Assembly: GCF_000304475.1 (NCBI RefSeq)
Contig: NC_018943.1
Span: 372,001 to 436,000 of the forward strand
Reading direction: 5' to 3'
Source of the DNA: Kazachstania africana CBS 2517
Taxonomy: Eukaryota; Ascomycota; Saccharomycetes; Saccharomycetales; Saccharomycetaceae
DNA length: 64,000 nt
The notes below the pieces were generated by a model that worked only from the letters and a program-made list of their open reading frames with translations, was not told the origin of the DNA and did no database searches. A program made the position numbers and the translations under genes. Position 1 is the stretch's first letter; each line of letters starts with the position of its first letter. Shown here in pieces: positions 1 to 10,721 of the stretch.

Positions 1-410
1 GAAACAACTGTAGAAACAACAGGGCTCACTGAATGCTCTCCCATGAGCAATGCTGCGGAATGTCACTCGACCGTCTGCTGCCAAATGCCTAAAGTTCGAT
101 TCCAAATGCCATTTTGGTCGTTCTTCTCATCATTAGTCGTTTCTAATGACTTCGTTTTTTTTTTTTCCATCTTTTGTGCGTAGTAAAAATGGCAGTTGCA
201 ATTCTCGAGGTGAAATATATAATAAACATTTGTATATAGGAGACAAGCATTCCTGATTAGAATAGAAGGTGTCGAAAGAAAAGTCGCTTGCAGACAATTT
301 GCTAGTACACTTACTCATATTAATCGTCAAATAAGCACTGACTTTGTCCTTTTCATCCTGTTCTTTTGATCCAGGTACAATAATTAGATAGAGAAAAAAA
401 ATAATTGAAC
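1..410. other. Intergenic, upstream of LCB1
   Basis: This stretch from the left edge to the LCB1 ATG holds no gene I can support. A short minus-strand open frame (about 61 codons from its first ATG) covers part of it but has no recognisable features and sits where the LCB1 promoter should be. It is AT-rich near the gene, with a T-run around 157-170. Confidence 0.5.
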
Positions 411-2084
411 ATGAATACTATAATTCCTGAAGTATTACCAAGTTCCATTCCTATTCCTGAGTTCGTTGTGACATCTTTCTCATACACTCTATACTTTCTT
501 CATTTAGTGTTGAATAGAGTACCTGGCGGACATTATGTCACAAGTTATTTGAGTAAATCTACTCATGATGATCCATATAGAACTGCCGTGGAAATAGGTT
601 TGATCCTTTATGGTATCTACTACTACTTATCTAAGCCACAGCAAAGGAAGGGATTGCAATCAAATAGACCAAATTTAACACCTGCTGAGATTGATAATCT
701 CATTGATGAATGGGAACCTGAACCAATTACTGATGCCGCGGAAACCCGTGATTTCTGGAGATTAGCTAAGATTCCAGTGGTAATTGGCTCTGGTGCTAAT
801 AATTACATTAATTTTACCCGTGATAACGATAAAGAAAGATTCGAAAATGTCTTCAATTTAACTTCAATGAATTTCTTACAATTATCAAAGAAAGACGAAG
901 TCGTTCAAGTTGCAAAACAGACGATAAAGAATTATGGTGTTGGTGCATGTGGTCCTGCAGGTTTTTATGGTAATCAAGACGTTCATAACAATCTTGAATA
1001 CAATTTAGCCAAATTTTTCAATACTGAAGGTGCCGTCTTATATGGTCAAGATTTCTGTGTTTCTCCATCTGTTATTCCTGCTTTCACTAAGCGTGGTGAT
1101 GTGATCATTGCTGATAATCAGGTTTCCCTTTCGTTACAAAACGCATTACAATTAAGTAGATCCACAGTTTACTATTTTGAACATAATGACATGGAACATC
1201 TAGATGCTATGCTAACTGAGATAAATGAATCAGAAAAGAGGGAAAACTTACCTGCAATTCCAAGAAAGTTTATTGTTACTGAAGGTATTTTCCATAACTC
1301 TGGTGATATTGCTCCTCTACCAGATTTAGTTAGATTAAAATTGAAACACAAATTTAGATTATTTGTTGATGAAACTTTATCATTAGGTGTCTTAGGTAAG
1401 ACAGGTCGTGGTTTAACTGAACATTTCAACATGGATCGTGCCTCTTCGGTCGATATCACTGTCGGTTCCATGGCTGTGGCCCTTGGTTCATCAGGCGGTT
1501 TCGCACTTGGTGATAAAGTCATGTCAAACCATCAACATATCGGTTCTAACGCTTACTGTTTCTCTGCCTGTTTACCTGCCTACACTACAACTGCCGTTTC
1601 TAAAGTTTTAGAAATCATGGATAATGATAATTCTGCTGTATCGAAATTACAAAGATTGAGTAAATTATTATTCGATAAATTTAATAAAAATGAAAAGATC
1701 AAAAATTTTTTTGAAATAATTTCTGATGAAAATTCTCCAATCTTACATTTAAAATTAAATGACCAATTCAGATCAAATGTGTTTGGTTACACGCAAGAAT
1801 TATTATATGATACAATGGTTCAATTACAAAAGAAGAGTGTTACCAACAAATATTTCGAACCAAGTGAGATGGAGGAAAAATTTTTGCAAGATATTGTGGA
1901 CGATACCCTTAAGACATGGAACGTACTAATAACCAGAAACATAATCATTGCTAAACACGAAACGTTACCTATTGTTCCAAGTTTGAAAATTTGTTGCAAT
2001 TCTGAAATGACTGAAGAAGAATTGACAAAAGCTTGTGATAACATAGTTGAATCCATGGTCAGCTTATGCTCTACTCAAGCTTAA
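411..2084 (+). CDS. LCB1: Serine palmitoyltransferase subunit 1 (Lcb1)
   Basis: This is the LCB1 subunit of serine palmitoyltransferase, which with Lcb2 condenses serine and palmitoyl-CoA in the first committed step of sphingolipid synthesis at the ER. The 557-residue product is close to the S. cerevisiae length (558). It has a hydrophobic N-terminal segment (about residues 15-32), then an alpha-oxoamine synthase (PLP fold type I) domain. Visible landmarks are NYGVGACGPAGFYGNQDVH near 173, FVDETLSLG near 317 and TVGSMAVALGSSGGF near 350. As known for the family, this subunit lacks the PLP-binding lysine, which Lcb2 supplies. The reading frame stays open from a TTG at 405, but the first ATG is at 411 and gives MNTIIPEVLP, matching the family start. 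The neighbour downstream is the YMR295C-family gene, as in S. cerevisiae. Confidence 0.97.
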   Translation: MNTIIPEVLPSSIPIPEFVVTSFSYTLYFLHLVLNRVPGGHYVTSYLSKSTHDDPYRTAVEIGLILYGIYYYLSKPQQRKGLQSNRPNLTPAEIDNLIDEWEPEPITDAAETRDFWRLAKIPVVIGSGANNYINFTRDNDKERFENVFNLTSMNFLQLSKKDEVVQVAKQTIKNYGVGACGPAGFYGNQDVHNNLEYNLAKFFNTEGAVLYGQDFCVSPSVIPAFTKRGDVIIADNQVSLSLQNALQLSRSTVYYFEHNDMEHLDAMLTEINESEKRENLPAIPRKFIVTEGIFHNSGDIAPLPDLVRLKLKHKFRLFVDETLSLGVLGKTGRGLTEHFNMDRASSVDITVGSMAVALGSSGGFALGDKVMSNHQHIGSNAYCFSACLPAYTTTAVSKVLEIMDNDNSAVSKLQRLSKLLFDKFNKNEKIKNFFEIISDENSPILHLKLNDQFRSNVFGYTQELLYDTMVQLQKKSVTNKYFEPSEMEEKFLQDIVDDTLKTWNVLITRNIIIAKHETLPIVPSLKICCNSEMTEEELTKACDNIVESMVSLCSTQA

Positions 2085-3136
2085 TGCGGGGACAATCTTT
2101 GTTTTTACCAATCTAAAATATAGTACCATATTTAAATAATCATTTATATACACAATAATACATACACATTAACTTACCAAAGCAGGTGTCCACTTAAAAC
2201 GTAGTAATTTATCTTGCGACGAGAAGGACCAAAAATGCGTTTTGTCCTACAACTCTTGCCAAACAAATAACCGATGACTATCTTCCTTAGAATCATGGCT
2301 TATTGTTCGTTTACAATATGAGCTTACAAACTGCTTCCTGTGTTACCCGCTTGAAGTAAAAGTCCGGTGAACAGAAAAGCAGTGTGCCTAAGCCTTCCAG
2401 AGAGAACGGCCCACAGTCCAACTTCAAACGTACTTTTAAGGAAATTGGAAATGCATACCTTCATTTCCGTTTCCAGCTAGATTGAAATGCGCTTACGAAG
2501 AACTGTCCGCGTCAAGAAAAGCAGTGCGTTTTGCTCCACCCCTGTCTGGGCGGGCATCGTTTGAAGCCGTTTCCCAAGGCGGTATATTACGTTACTTTTC
2601 TATAAAGAATTTTCTGATGTTTGTACGGTTTTTTCTCTTTCTGTGCTTACCAAAGGCACCGCCTCTCCGCCTCTCCGCCTCTCCGCCTCTCCGCCGCCCT
2701 ATTGTGTCGGTGTGCCTTAGGCAGGCTCGATCTAAGCATTCGACGGAGAGCGTTTTCGAGCCTGTTCTTCGAGGCGTCGTCATCATCATCATCAGCATCA
2801 TCATCTCCTTCTTCTTCTGTCGAAAATGAGTCCAATATCTGATTAACATAAGAATGGAAGCTTGAGAAAATTTTCGTCAGGCTCTGCCACTTTTCTATAC
2901 AGGATCCCATTTTTTTGTGTATTATATATGTACTGTGCCAGTAACTGACTTTTTCTAAAGTAACGTCAACAAATTTTTAATTCTTTAAGGAGTTATTTAT
3001 TATACATTTTACTGCATTTTATTGAGTAGAGAAACCACAGACTATATTTTCTTGAGGATATTACAAAAGCTCACTGATCCTTATAGCTAATAACAAAAAA
3101 CAACTGTATCGATAATTTATAATAAAAGGATTATAA
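2085..3136. other. Intergenic, about 1.05 kb
   Basis: No gene is supported here. The middle (about 2480-2910) is locally GC-richer, with an 8-bp minisatellite at 2661-2692 and a CAT/GTC trinucleotide tract around 2775-2805. Several overlapping frames stay open across it because of this composition. The best is a minus-strand ORF (2647-2910) beginning MGSC, discussed under findings. Confidence 0.5.
2661..2692. repeat. 8-bp minisatellite, 4 copies
   Basis: The unit GCCTCTCC is repeated four times without error, followed by the partial copy GCCGCC. The unit is not a multiple of three, and copy-number change would break any frame through it, which argues against strong coding use here. Confidence 0.85.
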
Positions 3137-3709
3137 ATGGTGCATTTTAGAAAGAAATCTTCTGCAAGTGGAAACAGTGGTGGTAACCGTCACTCTGACA
3201 TTAAAGTATCAAAAGAAGACGCAGAAAGACTGAAGATACGTACCGCTTCTGTCCATGATCCCATTTTGGAGGCCGTCCAGGAGGCACAACCTTTCGAACA
3301 AGCAGCAGACACGTTTAATGAGAATTTAAAGAAAAGGTCGTTCTTTGCGACGGAAGATGGCCAGTTTGTACAACCAAGAGATGTCTTTGGTCAACCTATT
3401 GATGTTCCAGATGTTTCAAATCCAACAAGATCAAGAGATGAAAGACCCTTGGATACCATTAGAGGATTCGAATATGCCGTCAGTGGAGACCCATACTGGT
3501 TTCAACAAATAGAAACTCCACAACTAGGGTTCCATGTCAGACAAGATTTCTATTTTGGAAGTGAACCCACCTACGGCAATGGCATCAACTACAACCAAAC
3601 ATACTCAGAACAACCTGTTTACCAAAACAATCCAGTAAGGACAGAAGATTCTGCAGAAAAGAAGAAAAAGAGAGGTTTCTTCGGTCTTGGGCGAAAGAAG
3701 AAAAACTGA
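3137..3709 (+). CDS. YMR295C/YGR273C-family protein of unknown function
   Basis: The 190-residue product belongs to the small yeast family of YMR295C and its duplicate YGR273C, recognised by its start (MVHFRKKS), the core FGQPIDVPDVSNPTRSRDER and the RPLDTIRGFEYA block. The family's biochemical role is not established to my knowledge. The protein has no signal peptide or membrane segment. The N-terminus is Ser/Gly-rich and basic, and the C-terminus ends in a lysine-rich tail (KKKKRGFFGLGRKKKN) that could bind acidic membranes or RNA; that is inference. Its place between LCB1 and EFG1 combines the S. cerevisiae neighbourhoods of both duplicates (YMR296C-YMR295C and YGR273C-YGR271C-A), which supports the family call. 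Confidence 0.85.
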   Translation: MVHFRKKSSASGNSGGNRHSDIKVSKEDAERLKIRTASVHDPILEAVQEAQPFEQAADTFNENLKKRSFFATEDGQFVQPRDVFGQPIDVPDVSNPTRSRDERPLDTIRGFEYAVSGDPYWFQQIETPQLGFHVRQDFYFGSEPTYGNGINYNQTYSEQPVYQNNPVRTEDSAEKKKKRGFFGLGRKKKN

Positions 3710-3899
3710 ATTATAGTATCTCTTTTTCGCCTTATTTGGGTTATTATATATGTTCTTTTTCCAAAATTCTTTTAGTTATTCTTCACTACATTTTTATTGT
3801 TCAATACTTCTTGATATACACTTTTCTAGCCTTTCATTACTGTCAGATATCTTGTTCTCGGAAAACTTTATTTTTCAATACAGTAAGAAAAATTTTATA

Positions 3900-3915
3900 G
3901 CTCATCGAAAAATTC
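3900..3915 (+). promoter_or_regulatory. PAC plus RRPE-like pair upstream of EFG1
   Basis: GCTCATCG (3900-3907) matches the PAC element, and the adjoining AAAAATTC resembles the RRPE core. Both are known promoter elements of yeast ribosome-biogenesis genes. The pair lies about 90 bp before the EFG1 ATG, which fits a gene for rRNA processing. Confidence 0.7.
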
Positions 3916-4000
3916 AATTGACGTTCACATAAACTTTTAATCATAATAACAGTATCATAAACTCTTATCGTACACCTGTACTAGCACCTAAAAGTACACC

Positions 4001-4678
4001 ATGGCACAATCAAAATATCAGAGAAAGGCCAAATCGGCGGGATCATCCTTAGAAATGGCACAATTTTTAAATGCTGGGGCCAATAAGATTAAGAAGAGAA
4101 TAAGAGATCTAGAAAGATTATTATCCAAAAAGAAGGACATTTTACCACATACAGTCATTATAGAGAAGGAAAGAATCCTTCAGGCTCTTAGATTAGAATT
4201 AGAAAGCGCTGTTTTGAAACAGAAAGCTAAAAAAAATGCTAGTAAATATCATATGGTCAGATTCTTTGAAAGAAAAAAGGCAATGAGGAAGTATTCACAA
4301 AGTTTGAAAAAATTAGAAAAGGAGCCAAATGAAGAGAATAAAAAAGATTTGCTGGAGAGAAAAATTGATTTATGTTACGTTGTAAATTTCCCAAAAATTG
4401 AGAAATATATTGCTCTATATCCAACTAATACCGACGTAGAATCCAAGGAAGCCAAAAAGACTGCTCTTAAGAGACAAACTTTCCGTGAATTAGTGGCTAC
4501 ACAACTGAAAGAAGGTACTCTACCAGTGTCTTTCGAAGATATCTTAAAGGGTAAGAAATTGAACAAAGAAGGAACTGGTATCGACCTTTCACATGACTCT
4601 TCTGAAACTACAAACGATTATTCCGGAAACAATAACGAAGAAGAAGCAGAAGAAGAGGACGATGATTTCTTTGAGTAG
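4001..4678 (+). CDS. EFG1: rRNA-processing protein Efg1
   Basis: The 225-residue product is an Efg1 orthologue, a nucleolar small-subunit processome factor needed for maturation of 18S rRNA. Residues about 20-75 ([20 protein letters not shown] onward) form the basic coiled-coil core of the family. The second conserved block includes [20 protein letters not shown] near 122-141 and [17 protein letters not shown] near 160-176. The C-terminus is strongly acidic ([13 protein letters not shown]). Its ATG at 4001 follows a PAC/RRPE-type promoter. It is convergent with SLH1 (73 bp apart), the same arrangement as YGR271C-A and YGR271W in S. cerevisiae. Confidence 0.93.
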   Translation: MAQSKYQRKAKSAGSSLEMAQFLNAGANKIKKRIRDLERLLSKKKDILPHTVIIEKERILQALRLELESAVLKQKAKKNASKYHMVRFFERKKAMRKYSQSLKKLEKEPNEENKKDLLERKIDLCYVVNFPKIEKYIALYPTNTDVESKEAKKTALKRQTFRELVATQLKEGTLPVSFEDILKGKKLNKEGTGIDLSHDSSETTNDYSGNNNEEEAEEEDDDFFE

Positions 4679-4751
4679 ATACTTTATAATTAGATGCATA
4701 TACTTATATATTAATTATTAACAAATTGTCATTTTACGATTAACCGTTCCA

Positions 4752-7700
4752 TCAATTTGAAGAGCCGATCAGTTTATGTCTTAACTGATATTTCAAATCC
4801 AAAGCATCATTGATTAATACAAAATTTAGTTCCTCAACCTCTAATTCTTCGGGTATCAATAAATCACAAATGATACTAACGTCTTTCCCATTCTGTCTAG
4901 GCTGACATCTCTTGATCATTAACAATTCATTCCCTTGATAACCAATACAAAACCAAAGCTCTTTTTGAGTCTTTGGAAATTTATCACAATATACCTCAAA
5001 ACCTCTATTTGTCTTGTTGAATGCGTGCTTAGCAGTCAACGTCAAACTAGAAGAATCCGTTTGCTCATCAAATTTGATGTCATTCAAAACAGGCAATCTC
5101 TGACACACATATGAAAAGTTTTTTCTCTCTTCTTCTGCAACATTTAGTTTATTCATGACATTTTGTAGTTTGCTAAATCCAAGCCTACCAATTTTATCTA
5201 AATCCAAAAGATTTTTCTTTGTCTCAACATTATCGACCGCAAATCCACTTTGATTAAAAGTTTTATCTGTTCGTCTTTTCAGATCCATTCCTGGCAACAG
5301 ACCAATCGGGTCGTCTTCATACCAACAACCTTGCTTAACACATTGCATAACTTTTATCATTGCCATCACAGTGCCCAAATAGCCTAATTCACTGGCAACA
5401 TCAATATACGCCTGTAAGATACGTAAAGATTGATCTAATACAGATATAGTATCTTGAACATAATCAGCAATTGGTAAATCAACACGGCTTAAATGAGCTT
5501 GTAACAGCAAAAACGCCTTAACGTGTGGATCCCACATCGGCAACTCATGATCTCCAGTAAACGTACTTTCTACAGAATATCTAGATTGAGCTGACATTTC
5601 TACATTCATGATAATTTCACCACCTCTAACAGGCAATTCATTGTATTCGACAGCCATTGATAACCATTTTAGAACATCTTGGAAAGTAGCGTTATCATAT
5701 AGCTGCTCTAATAATTTACGCACAGTTAAATGAGAAATATAGTAATAAGATGAGATGCTAATGAATGGTGTTGGAATAATTTTTTTGCCTTGGATGGAAA
5801 CACATTGTGATTCAGATAGGCTTTCCAATGTTTTATCGATAAGATTGCTCAAGTGCTTGTTTACTCCAGCAGCACTAGTGTCTTCTTCAATACCATAATA
5901 TGTTGGATTATGATATGCTCTACGGAAAAAGAATGTCCATTTTAAGAAATTCAACGCATCCTGTTTGGTTTTGATTGACCCAGAGGCAATTTCTGCACCC
6001 AAATGATCATCCAATACCTTGTGTAAGGATGATTCTACTGGAAATCCAACGTTTAGAAAGTGCTTATAAAACATCTTTTTGGAGTTCTTTGTATAGACAA
6101 TGGCGGTACCTGAAGTATCAAATGCTGGTCTACCAGCCCTACCCATCATTTGTAATATATCAGTCAGATCCATGTCCCTATATCCTTCGATCTTTGCATC
6201 GAAGAACTGCGTACCCTTAATAATGACTAGATGTGCTGGTAAATTAACACCCCACGCCAAAGTAGAAGTTGCAATAAGAATTTGAATCTTATTATTTTGG
6301 AATAAATGATGCGAGATGGAACGATCTTTTTCAACTAAACCAGCATGATGTAAACCAATACCGAATTGCAGAGACAGTTTCAAGGTTTCATCAGTTACCT
6401 GTGAAAGATAGTATCTTAATTCATCATCATTATCAATGTTCAAAAACCTCCTTGGATTATCTTCCATACCACAAAGATGAATCAAATCTAACGCCGTTAA
6501 TCTTGTTTGCCTACGGGACGCTACAAAAATCAGGGCTGGCTTATCTGGGGAGTGTTGCTTAATAGCCATAAACGCTGGCTTATTCATCGTTTTCATTAAG
6601 GGACAGAAGGCTAAATTATCTGGAAAACCATCAATGTACATTTTTAATGGCACAGGACGTACGCTGGAAGAAAAATTATAAAGACCATTGTTCTTGACAC
6701 CCAACCAGCCTGCCATATCGTGTGCATTAGACACAGCTGTTGACATGCCTAATAAACGGACAGGCTGAGCAGTCTGAGAAGATATATGATTCATACGACT
6801 AACAATCATTTCTAGGATTGGGCCACGATCACTAGCTAACAAATGAATTTCATCCATGATAACTAGAGAAACGCTTTGTACAAATCTACGCGTCTGCCAA
6901 TTACGTGAGATACCGTCAAACTTTTCAGGCGTAGTAATAATAATAGTAGCATCTCTGACGTCCTGTGGGTCTGGGAGAGAATCACCAGTTAATTCAACAA
7001 CTCTATCACCCGTGACAGGTGTGATTTTTTTTCTCCAATCGTCCACTCTTTCACGAACCAAAGCTTTCATAGGAGCAATATATACAATTTTAGAGCCTGG
7101 AAAATCTCTAAATGCTTGCCAAATCGCAAGTTCAGCAACGACAGTTTTACCAGAACCTGTAGGTGAACCAACAAACACATTTTCGGATGTATTATACAAA
7201 GTATGGAAAACCATAGTTTGCATAGGATTAAAATATTTGAAGGGATAAATAGATTCAACCAGAGGATTATGAAGAGCAGATACTGGCAAAGGCCTCAATC
7301 TCTCCAATTTTGTTTGTAATGTTTCATTGTATGGTCGGATCAAATGTTGGAAAGAGACGACATTAGTATTTTCACAACCTATCCAAGTGTCAGAAACGAC
7401 CTTTATAACAACTTGTGGCGGTAATGGATCAGACAATGGGATCATGAAATCCATTTCATGAGCGTGCTTCAGCTGTCTTCGGTTTAATATGAACTTTTCA
7501 AAATGAAGAATTTCTGACTTATTGGATTCTTCAACAAATACCCAGAAAAACTGGGCATCACCATGTATTCTGATATCCCAAATAAAAGCAGGCTCTAAAG
7601 AAACATGAATACGCATGACATTGGTGGTAATAGGGAAAATTTCGGATTCTATGATAATTTTTGGAAAACGGCTTAATAGTGTATATAACTTACGCCCCAT

Positions 7701-10640
7701 TTTCTGGTTATGGACTAGCTCGCCTAATTCATCCTCTTCTAAATCAAGAAGATGCTCCATAGAAGGGTTTTTGCTTCGAAGTTGGCCGAGAATAGGCTCC
7801 GGTAAATCAAATTGGCACATGGGATGATCAAATGACCAAAGTCTTCTCTCAATAGACTTACATATGTTCAACATTACTTTGGAAAAAGTACCCCACCTCC
7901 TATTGACACCGATCAAGAACAAAGCTCGACAAATTCTCACAGCATTTTGAGCGACATAGTTGGAGTCTGATGATAAAGCAGAATCAAATATTCTTGCTTG
8001 CGATATATAAGCTTGTAGCAAAATATTAGTCTTTCCTTGCGGTGTATCAGCAGCCCCCGCTATTTGACATTCAACTGAATTATCTGTCAGCCTAGTCAGC
8101 TCCGAGGCTTCTTCTTCTCTGAATTTAATACCATCAAATTCACTACTGTAACTAATCATTGAAAGGACATCTGCTTCAGTGGCTTTTGGGTTGCACATTT
8201 GATTAAAGATCTCAACAGATTCATTCAACAAATAGAAATCAGATGAAACTCTGCCCAGATCCTTAGCAGTAAAATGCATGGACACTTCATCGAAAACGAT
8301 CATCTGTAAAGAGTGTAATCTCCTTGCTGCAGTAATAATCATTTTCTTCCTCCTGTCATATAGTTGAGGGTCCGAAGCGATCTCTTCCCAGTCGATACCA
8401 TATGTGAATGGGTTTTTCCTCATGCGTACAAACATATATGTATAACCAAGCCACTGGATAGCCTCGTCCACATTTGTCACTGTACCTAAAGATATTTCTG
8501 CATTCAAATTATCTACCAGCTTAGCGCCAAATCTCGATTCAATTGGATGTTGCTGTGTTATCAAAGATACGTAATGATCTAAACTAGCGCTTGATGTACA
8601 TAAAATACCAATACCGTGGGAAGAACCAAAACCAGGTCTACCAGCACGGCCAAATATTTGAATAACGTCTGAAATTCCAAGGTCCACAAAACCACCTTTC
8701 TTTGAGTCGTATATCTGTGTACCTTTGATAATAACACAATCAGCTGGCAAGTTGACACCCCAAGCGAGCGTTGCCGTACAGCATAATACTTTGATAGCTC
8801 CTTCCTTGAATAACTTTTCTGTGAGATTACGATCAGAACGAGACATACCGGCATGATGAGTACCGAAACCAAATTGAAATATTTCTTTCAAGTCTTTATC
8901 TCTGTTTTTTGCTATTTGCTTTGAGTAGAGGTCTTTTGTTGAAGGACTTGGACAAAATAAGTCTGTTTCATTATTTTCTTGGGCCATCTTAATAAATGTC
9001 TTGGCACTCTTAGATGTTTCTTTTCTTGAATGGACAAAAACCATGACCTGAGAACCTTGTCGTACCATTTCAATCAACTTTTTATACGAAACAGAATCAA
9101 GATTTTCTTTACTCTGTTTACTGCCATCTTTCCCACGGCAACCAAGTAACTGTTGCTCTAATGGTTTAGGACGGAAGGACTGATCAAAGTAAAACATACC
9201 AACCTGCCTATTGACTCCTAAAAAGTCAGCAACATCCATAAAATTTGGTAAAGTTGCTGAGAGACCCAAAATTCGAATCATAGATTGCGAGCTTTCCACC
9301 TGTCTTAAAGTACGAGCAACTAACGTTTCAATAACAGAACCCCTATCTTCATGTAACAGATGAACCTCATCTATAATAAGCAGTTTCACTTTTGAAACAA
9401 GGTCGTTATCACCATTGGCCTTACGTGTTACAACATCCCATTTTTCAGGAGTTGTAACAATTACTTGTGTTTCAAGTATTTCTGCTTTCGTGAGCTGCAT
9501 ATCACCTGTAAGTTCTCTCACTTTTATATCAAAAACTGACAACTTTTTACTGAATTTCGAGACAATTTCTGCTGCAAGGGCCTTTAAGGGAGCAACATAG
9601 ATAATTTTGAAATCATCATACTGGATATCAATTTCACCCTCTTCATTTACGGAAGAAAACTGCTTTATATTATTTAAAATCGTCAGTAATGCAATATCGG
9701 TTTTACCGGCACCTGTAGGAGCACACACTAACATATTCTCATTTGTGTTGTAAGCAACCGGATAAACTAGGGATTGAATTTGATTTAAGGTATCATAATT
9801 AAATACTGCTTTACAGTACTCATCTAGGTCCTCGACTTCTAATAATTTAGTATAAAGAAAAGGTCTTGAATTAGAAGAATCAGCGGCTGGAATGATAATT
9901 TCTTCATGTGTCTGTAGAGATTGCCTTGTTGTTCCCACTGGAAGAGAAAACTTCTGCCCCGAAAAACTCAAGGATGAAGTGGTGTTGGATTCATATTTTC
10001 TGAATACATGGGGATATTTTATTATCTTTTCAGCTTGATCCAACTTCTGATTTTTTGCAATACGTGCATTTTCAAGTACTTGATTTCGGATATCTTCCTC
10101 TGTAAGGTGCGTATTCGAATCATCTGAATTATTTATAAGCCACAGTACATTATCTAATGGCTGAGAGGTAATTTTTGCTTTATTTTGTAGAAGAAATGAT
10201 ATTAATTCGATATTCTCTGTTCCCAGTAAATTGAGTAGTTCTTTTTCCAAATCAATAGTTTCATGAGTAAATAAGAGCTGCAATGTTGACTCAGGTAGAA
10301 TATCTTTTGGTAGTTCCGTGGAACAAGTGTTTAGGAGCCTTGATAAATTTTTGAATACCTTCAAAGAATCCTCTTCATTATAAGAACTTATAATGTCATT
10401 CAATTTTTCAAAGGAAATATCGTTAAATTCTTCATAAATGTCGTCCCATTCATTTTTATCTTGCGCCAAAACAGCTAACTTAGTGCCTTCTGGCTCTTTA
10501 TCCTTGACGTTTTTGCTATTATCATATTCTGGAACTACAATTTTCGAAAGATCCACGTTGAACAATTCAGAGGCTTGAATCATACTCTGCATTGCCTCCA
10601 TGAAAGACTTCGAGGAGTGTACAGAATAAGAGGTCATCAT
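4752..10640 (-). CDS. SLH1: Ski2-like RNA helicase Slh1 (RQC-trigger complex)
   Basis: The 1962-residue product matches Slh1 (about 1967 in S. cerevisiae), the yeast ASCC3-like helicase that splits the leading collided ribosome in the ribosome-quality-control trigger complex. It has two tandem helicase cassettes, each followed by a Sec63-like domain. Cassette 1 has CAPTGAGKTD near residue 305 and the DEVH box in IIDEVHLLHEDRG. Cassette 2 has GSPTGSGKT near 1160 and the DEIH box in IMDEIHLLASDRG. Motif VI variants QIFGRAGRPGF and QMMGRAGRPAF are both present. Brr2 is the close paralogue, but length, N-terminus and position next to EFG1 and YTA7 favour Slh1. It starts at the first of two consecutive ATGs. 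Confidence 0.95.
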   Translation of the reverse strand: MMTSYSVHSSKSFMEAMQSMIQASELFNVDLSKIVVPEYDNSKNVKDKEPEGTKLAVLAQDKNEWDDIYEEFNDISFEKLNDIISSYNEEDSLKVFKNLSRLLNTCSTELPKDILPESTLQLLFTHETIDLEKELLNLLGTENIELISFLLQNKAKITSQPLDNVLWLINNSDDSNTHLTEEDIRNQVLENARIAKNQKLDQAEKIIKYPHVFRKYESNTTSSLSFSGQKFSLPVGTTRQSLQTHEEIIIPAADSSNSRPFLYTKLLEVEDLDEYCKAVFNYDTLNQIQSLVYPVAYNTNENMLVCAPTGAGKTDIALLTILNNIKQFSSVNEEGEIDIQYDDFKIIYVAPLKALAAEIVSKFSKKLSVFDIKVRELTGDMQLTKAEILETQVIVTTPEKWDVVTRKANGDNDLVSKVKLLIIDEVHLLHEDRGSVIETLVARTLRQVESSQSMIRILGLSATLPNFMDVADFLGVNRQVGMFYFDQSFRPKPLEQQLLGCRGKDGSKQSKENLDSVSYKKLIEMVRQGSQVMVFVHSRKETSKSAKTFIKMAQENNETDLFCPSPSTKDLYSKQIAKNRDKDLKEIFQFGFGTHHAGMSRSDRNLTEKLFKEGAIKVLCCTATLAWGVNLPADCVIIKGTQIYDSKKGGFVDLGISDVIQIFGRAGRPGFGSSHGIGILCTSSASLDHYVSLITQQHPIESRFGAKLVDNLNAEISLGTVTNVDEAIQWLGYTYMFVRMRKNPFTYGIDWEEIASDPQLYDRRKKMIITAARRLHSLQMIVFDEVSMHFTAKDLGRVSSDFYLLNESVEIFNQMCNPKATEADVLSMISYSSEFDGIKFREEEASELTRLTDNSVECQIAGAADTPQGKTNILLQAYISQARIFDSALSSDSNYVAQNAVRICRALFLIGVNRRWGTFSKVMLNICKSIERRLWSFDHPMCQFDLPEPILGQLRSKNPSMEHLLDLEEDELGELVHNQKMGRKLYTLLSRFPKIIIESEIFPITTNVMRIHVSLEPAFIWDIRIHGDAQFFWVFVEESNKSEILHFEKFILNRRQLKHAHEMDFMIPLSDPLPPQVVIKVVSDTWIGCENTNVVSFQHLIRPYNETLQTKLERLRPLPVSALHNPLVESIYPFKYFNPMQTMVFHTLYNTSENVFVGSPTGSGKTVVAELAIWQAFRDFPGSKIVYIAPMKALVRERVDDWRKKITPVTGDRVVELTGDSLPDPQDVRDATIIITTPEKFDGISRNWQTRRFVQSVSLVIMDEIHLLASDRGPILEMIVSRMNHISSQTAQPVRLLGMSTAVSNAHDMAGWLGVKNNGLYNFSSSVRPVPLKMYIDGFPDNLAFCPLMKTMNKPAFMAIKQHSPDKPALIFVASRRQTRLTALDLIHLCGMEDNPRRFLNIDNDDELRYYLSQVTDETLKLSLQFGIGLHHAGLVEKDRSISHHLFQNNKIQILIATSTLAWGVNLPAHLVIIKGTQFFDAKIEGYRDMDLTDILQMMGRAGRPAFDTSGTAIVYTKNSKKMFYKHFLNVGFPVESSLHKVLDDHLGAEIASGSIKTKQDALNFLKWTFFFRRAYHNPTYYGIEEDTSAAGVNKHLSNLIDKTLESLSESQCVSIQGKKIIPTPFISISSYYYISHLTVRKLLEQLYDNATFQDVLKWLSMAVEYNELPVRGGEIIMNVEMSAQSRYSVESTFTGDHELPMWDPHVKAFLLLQAHLSRVDLPIADYVQDTISVLDQSLRILQAYIDVASELGYLGTVMAMIKVMQCVKQGCWYEDDPIGLLPGMDLKRRTDKTFNQSGFAVDNVETKKNLLDLDKIGRLGFSKLQNVMNKLNVAEEERKNFSYVCQRLPVLNDIKFDEQTDSSSLTLTAKHAFNKTNRGFEVYCDKFPKTQKELWFCIGYQGNELLMIKRCQPRQNGKDVSIICDLLIPEELEVEELNFVLINDALDLKYQLRHKLIGSSN

Positions 10641-10721
10641 GGTGTATTTGACTGGATCCGTGAGAAATACTTATAAGATTGCCATTAGATAATTTTATCT
10701 TCATTATGTACTTTGCTTCCC

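Noticed and set aside
405..410. TTG-initiated two-codon extension of LCB1
   Set aside because: The first ATG at 411 gives the family N-terminus; near-cognate starts in the HUA1, BUD32, APL6, YGR266W-like, DAD2 and UBP7 frames were dropped for the same reason.
1172..1522. Minus-strand 116-codon open frame inside LCB1
   Set aside because: It is antisense to a well-conserved gene, with composition of a shadow frame and no features of its own.
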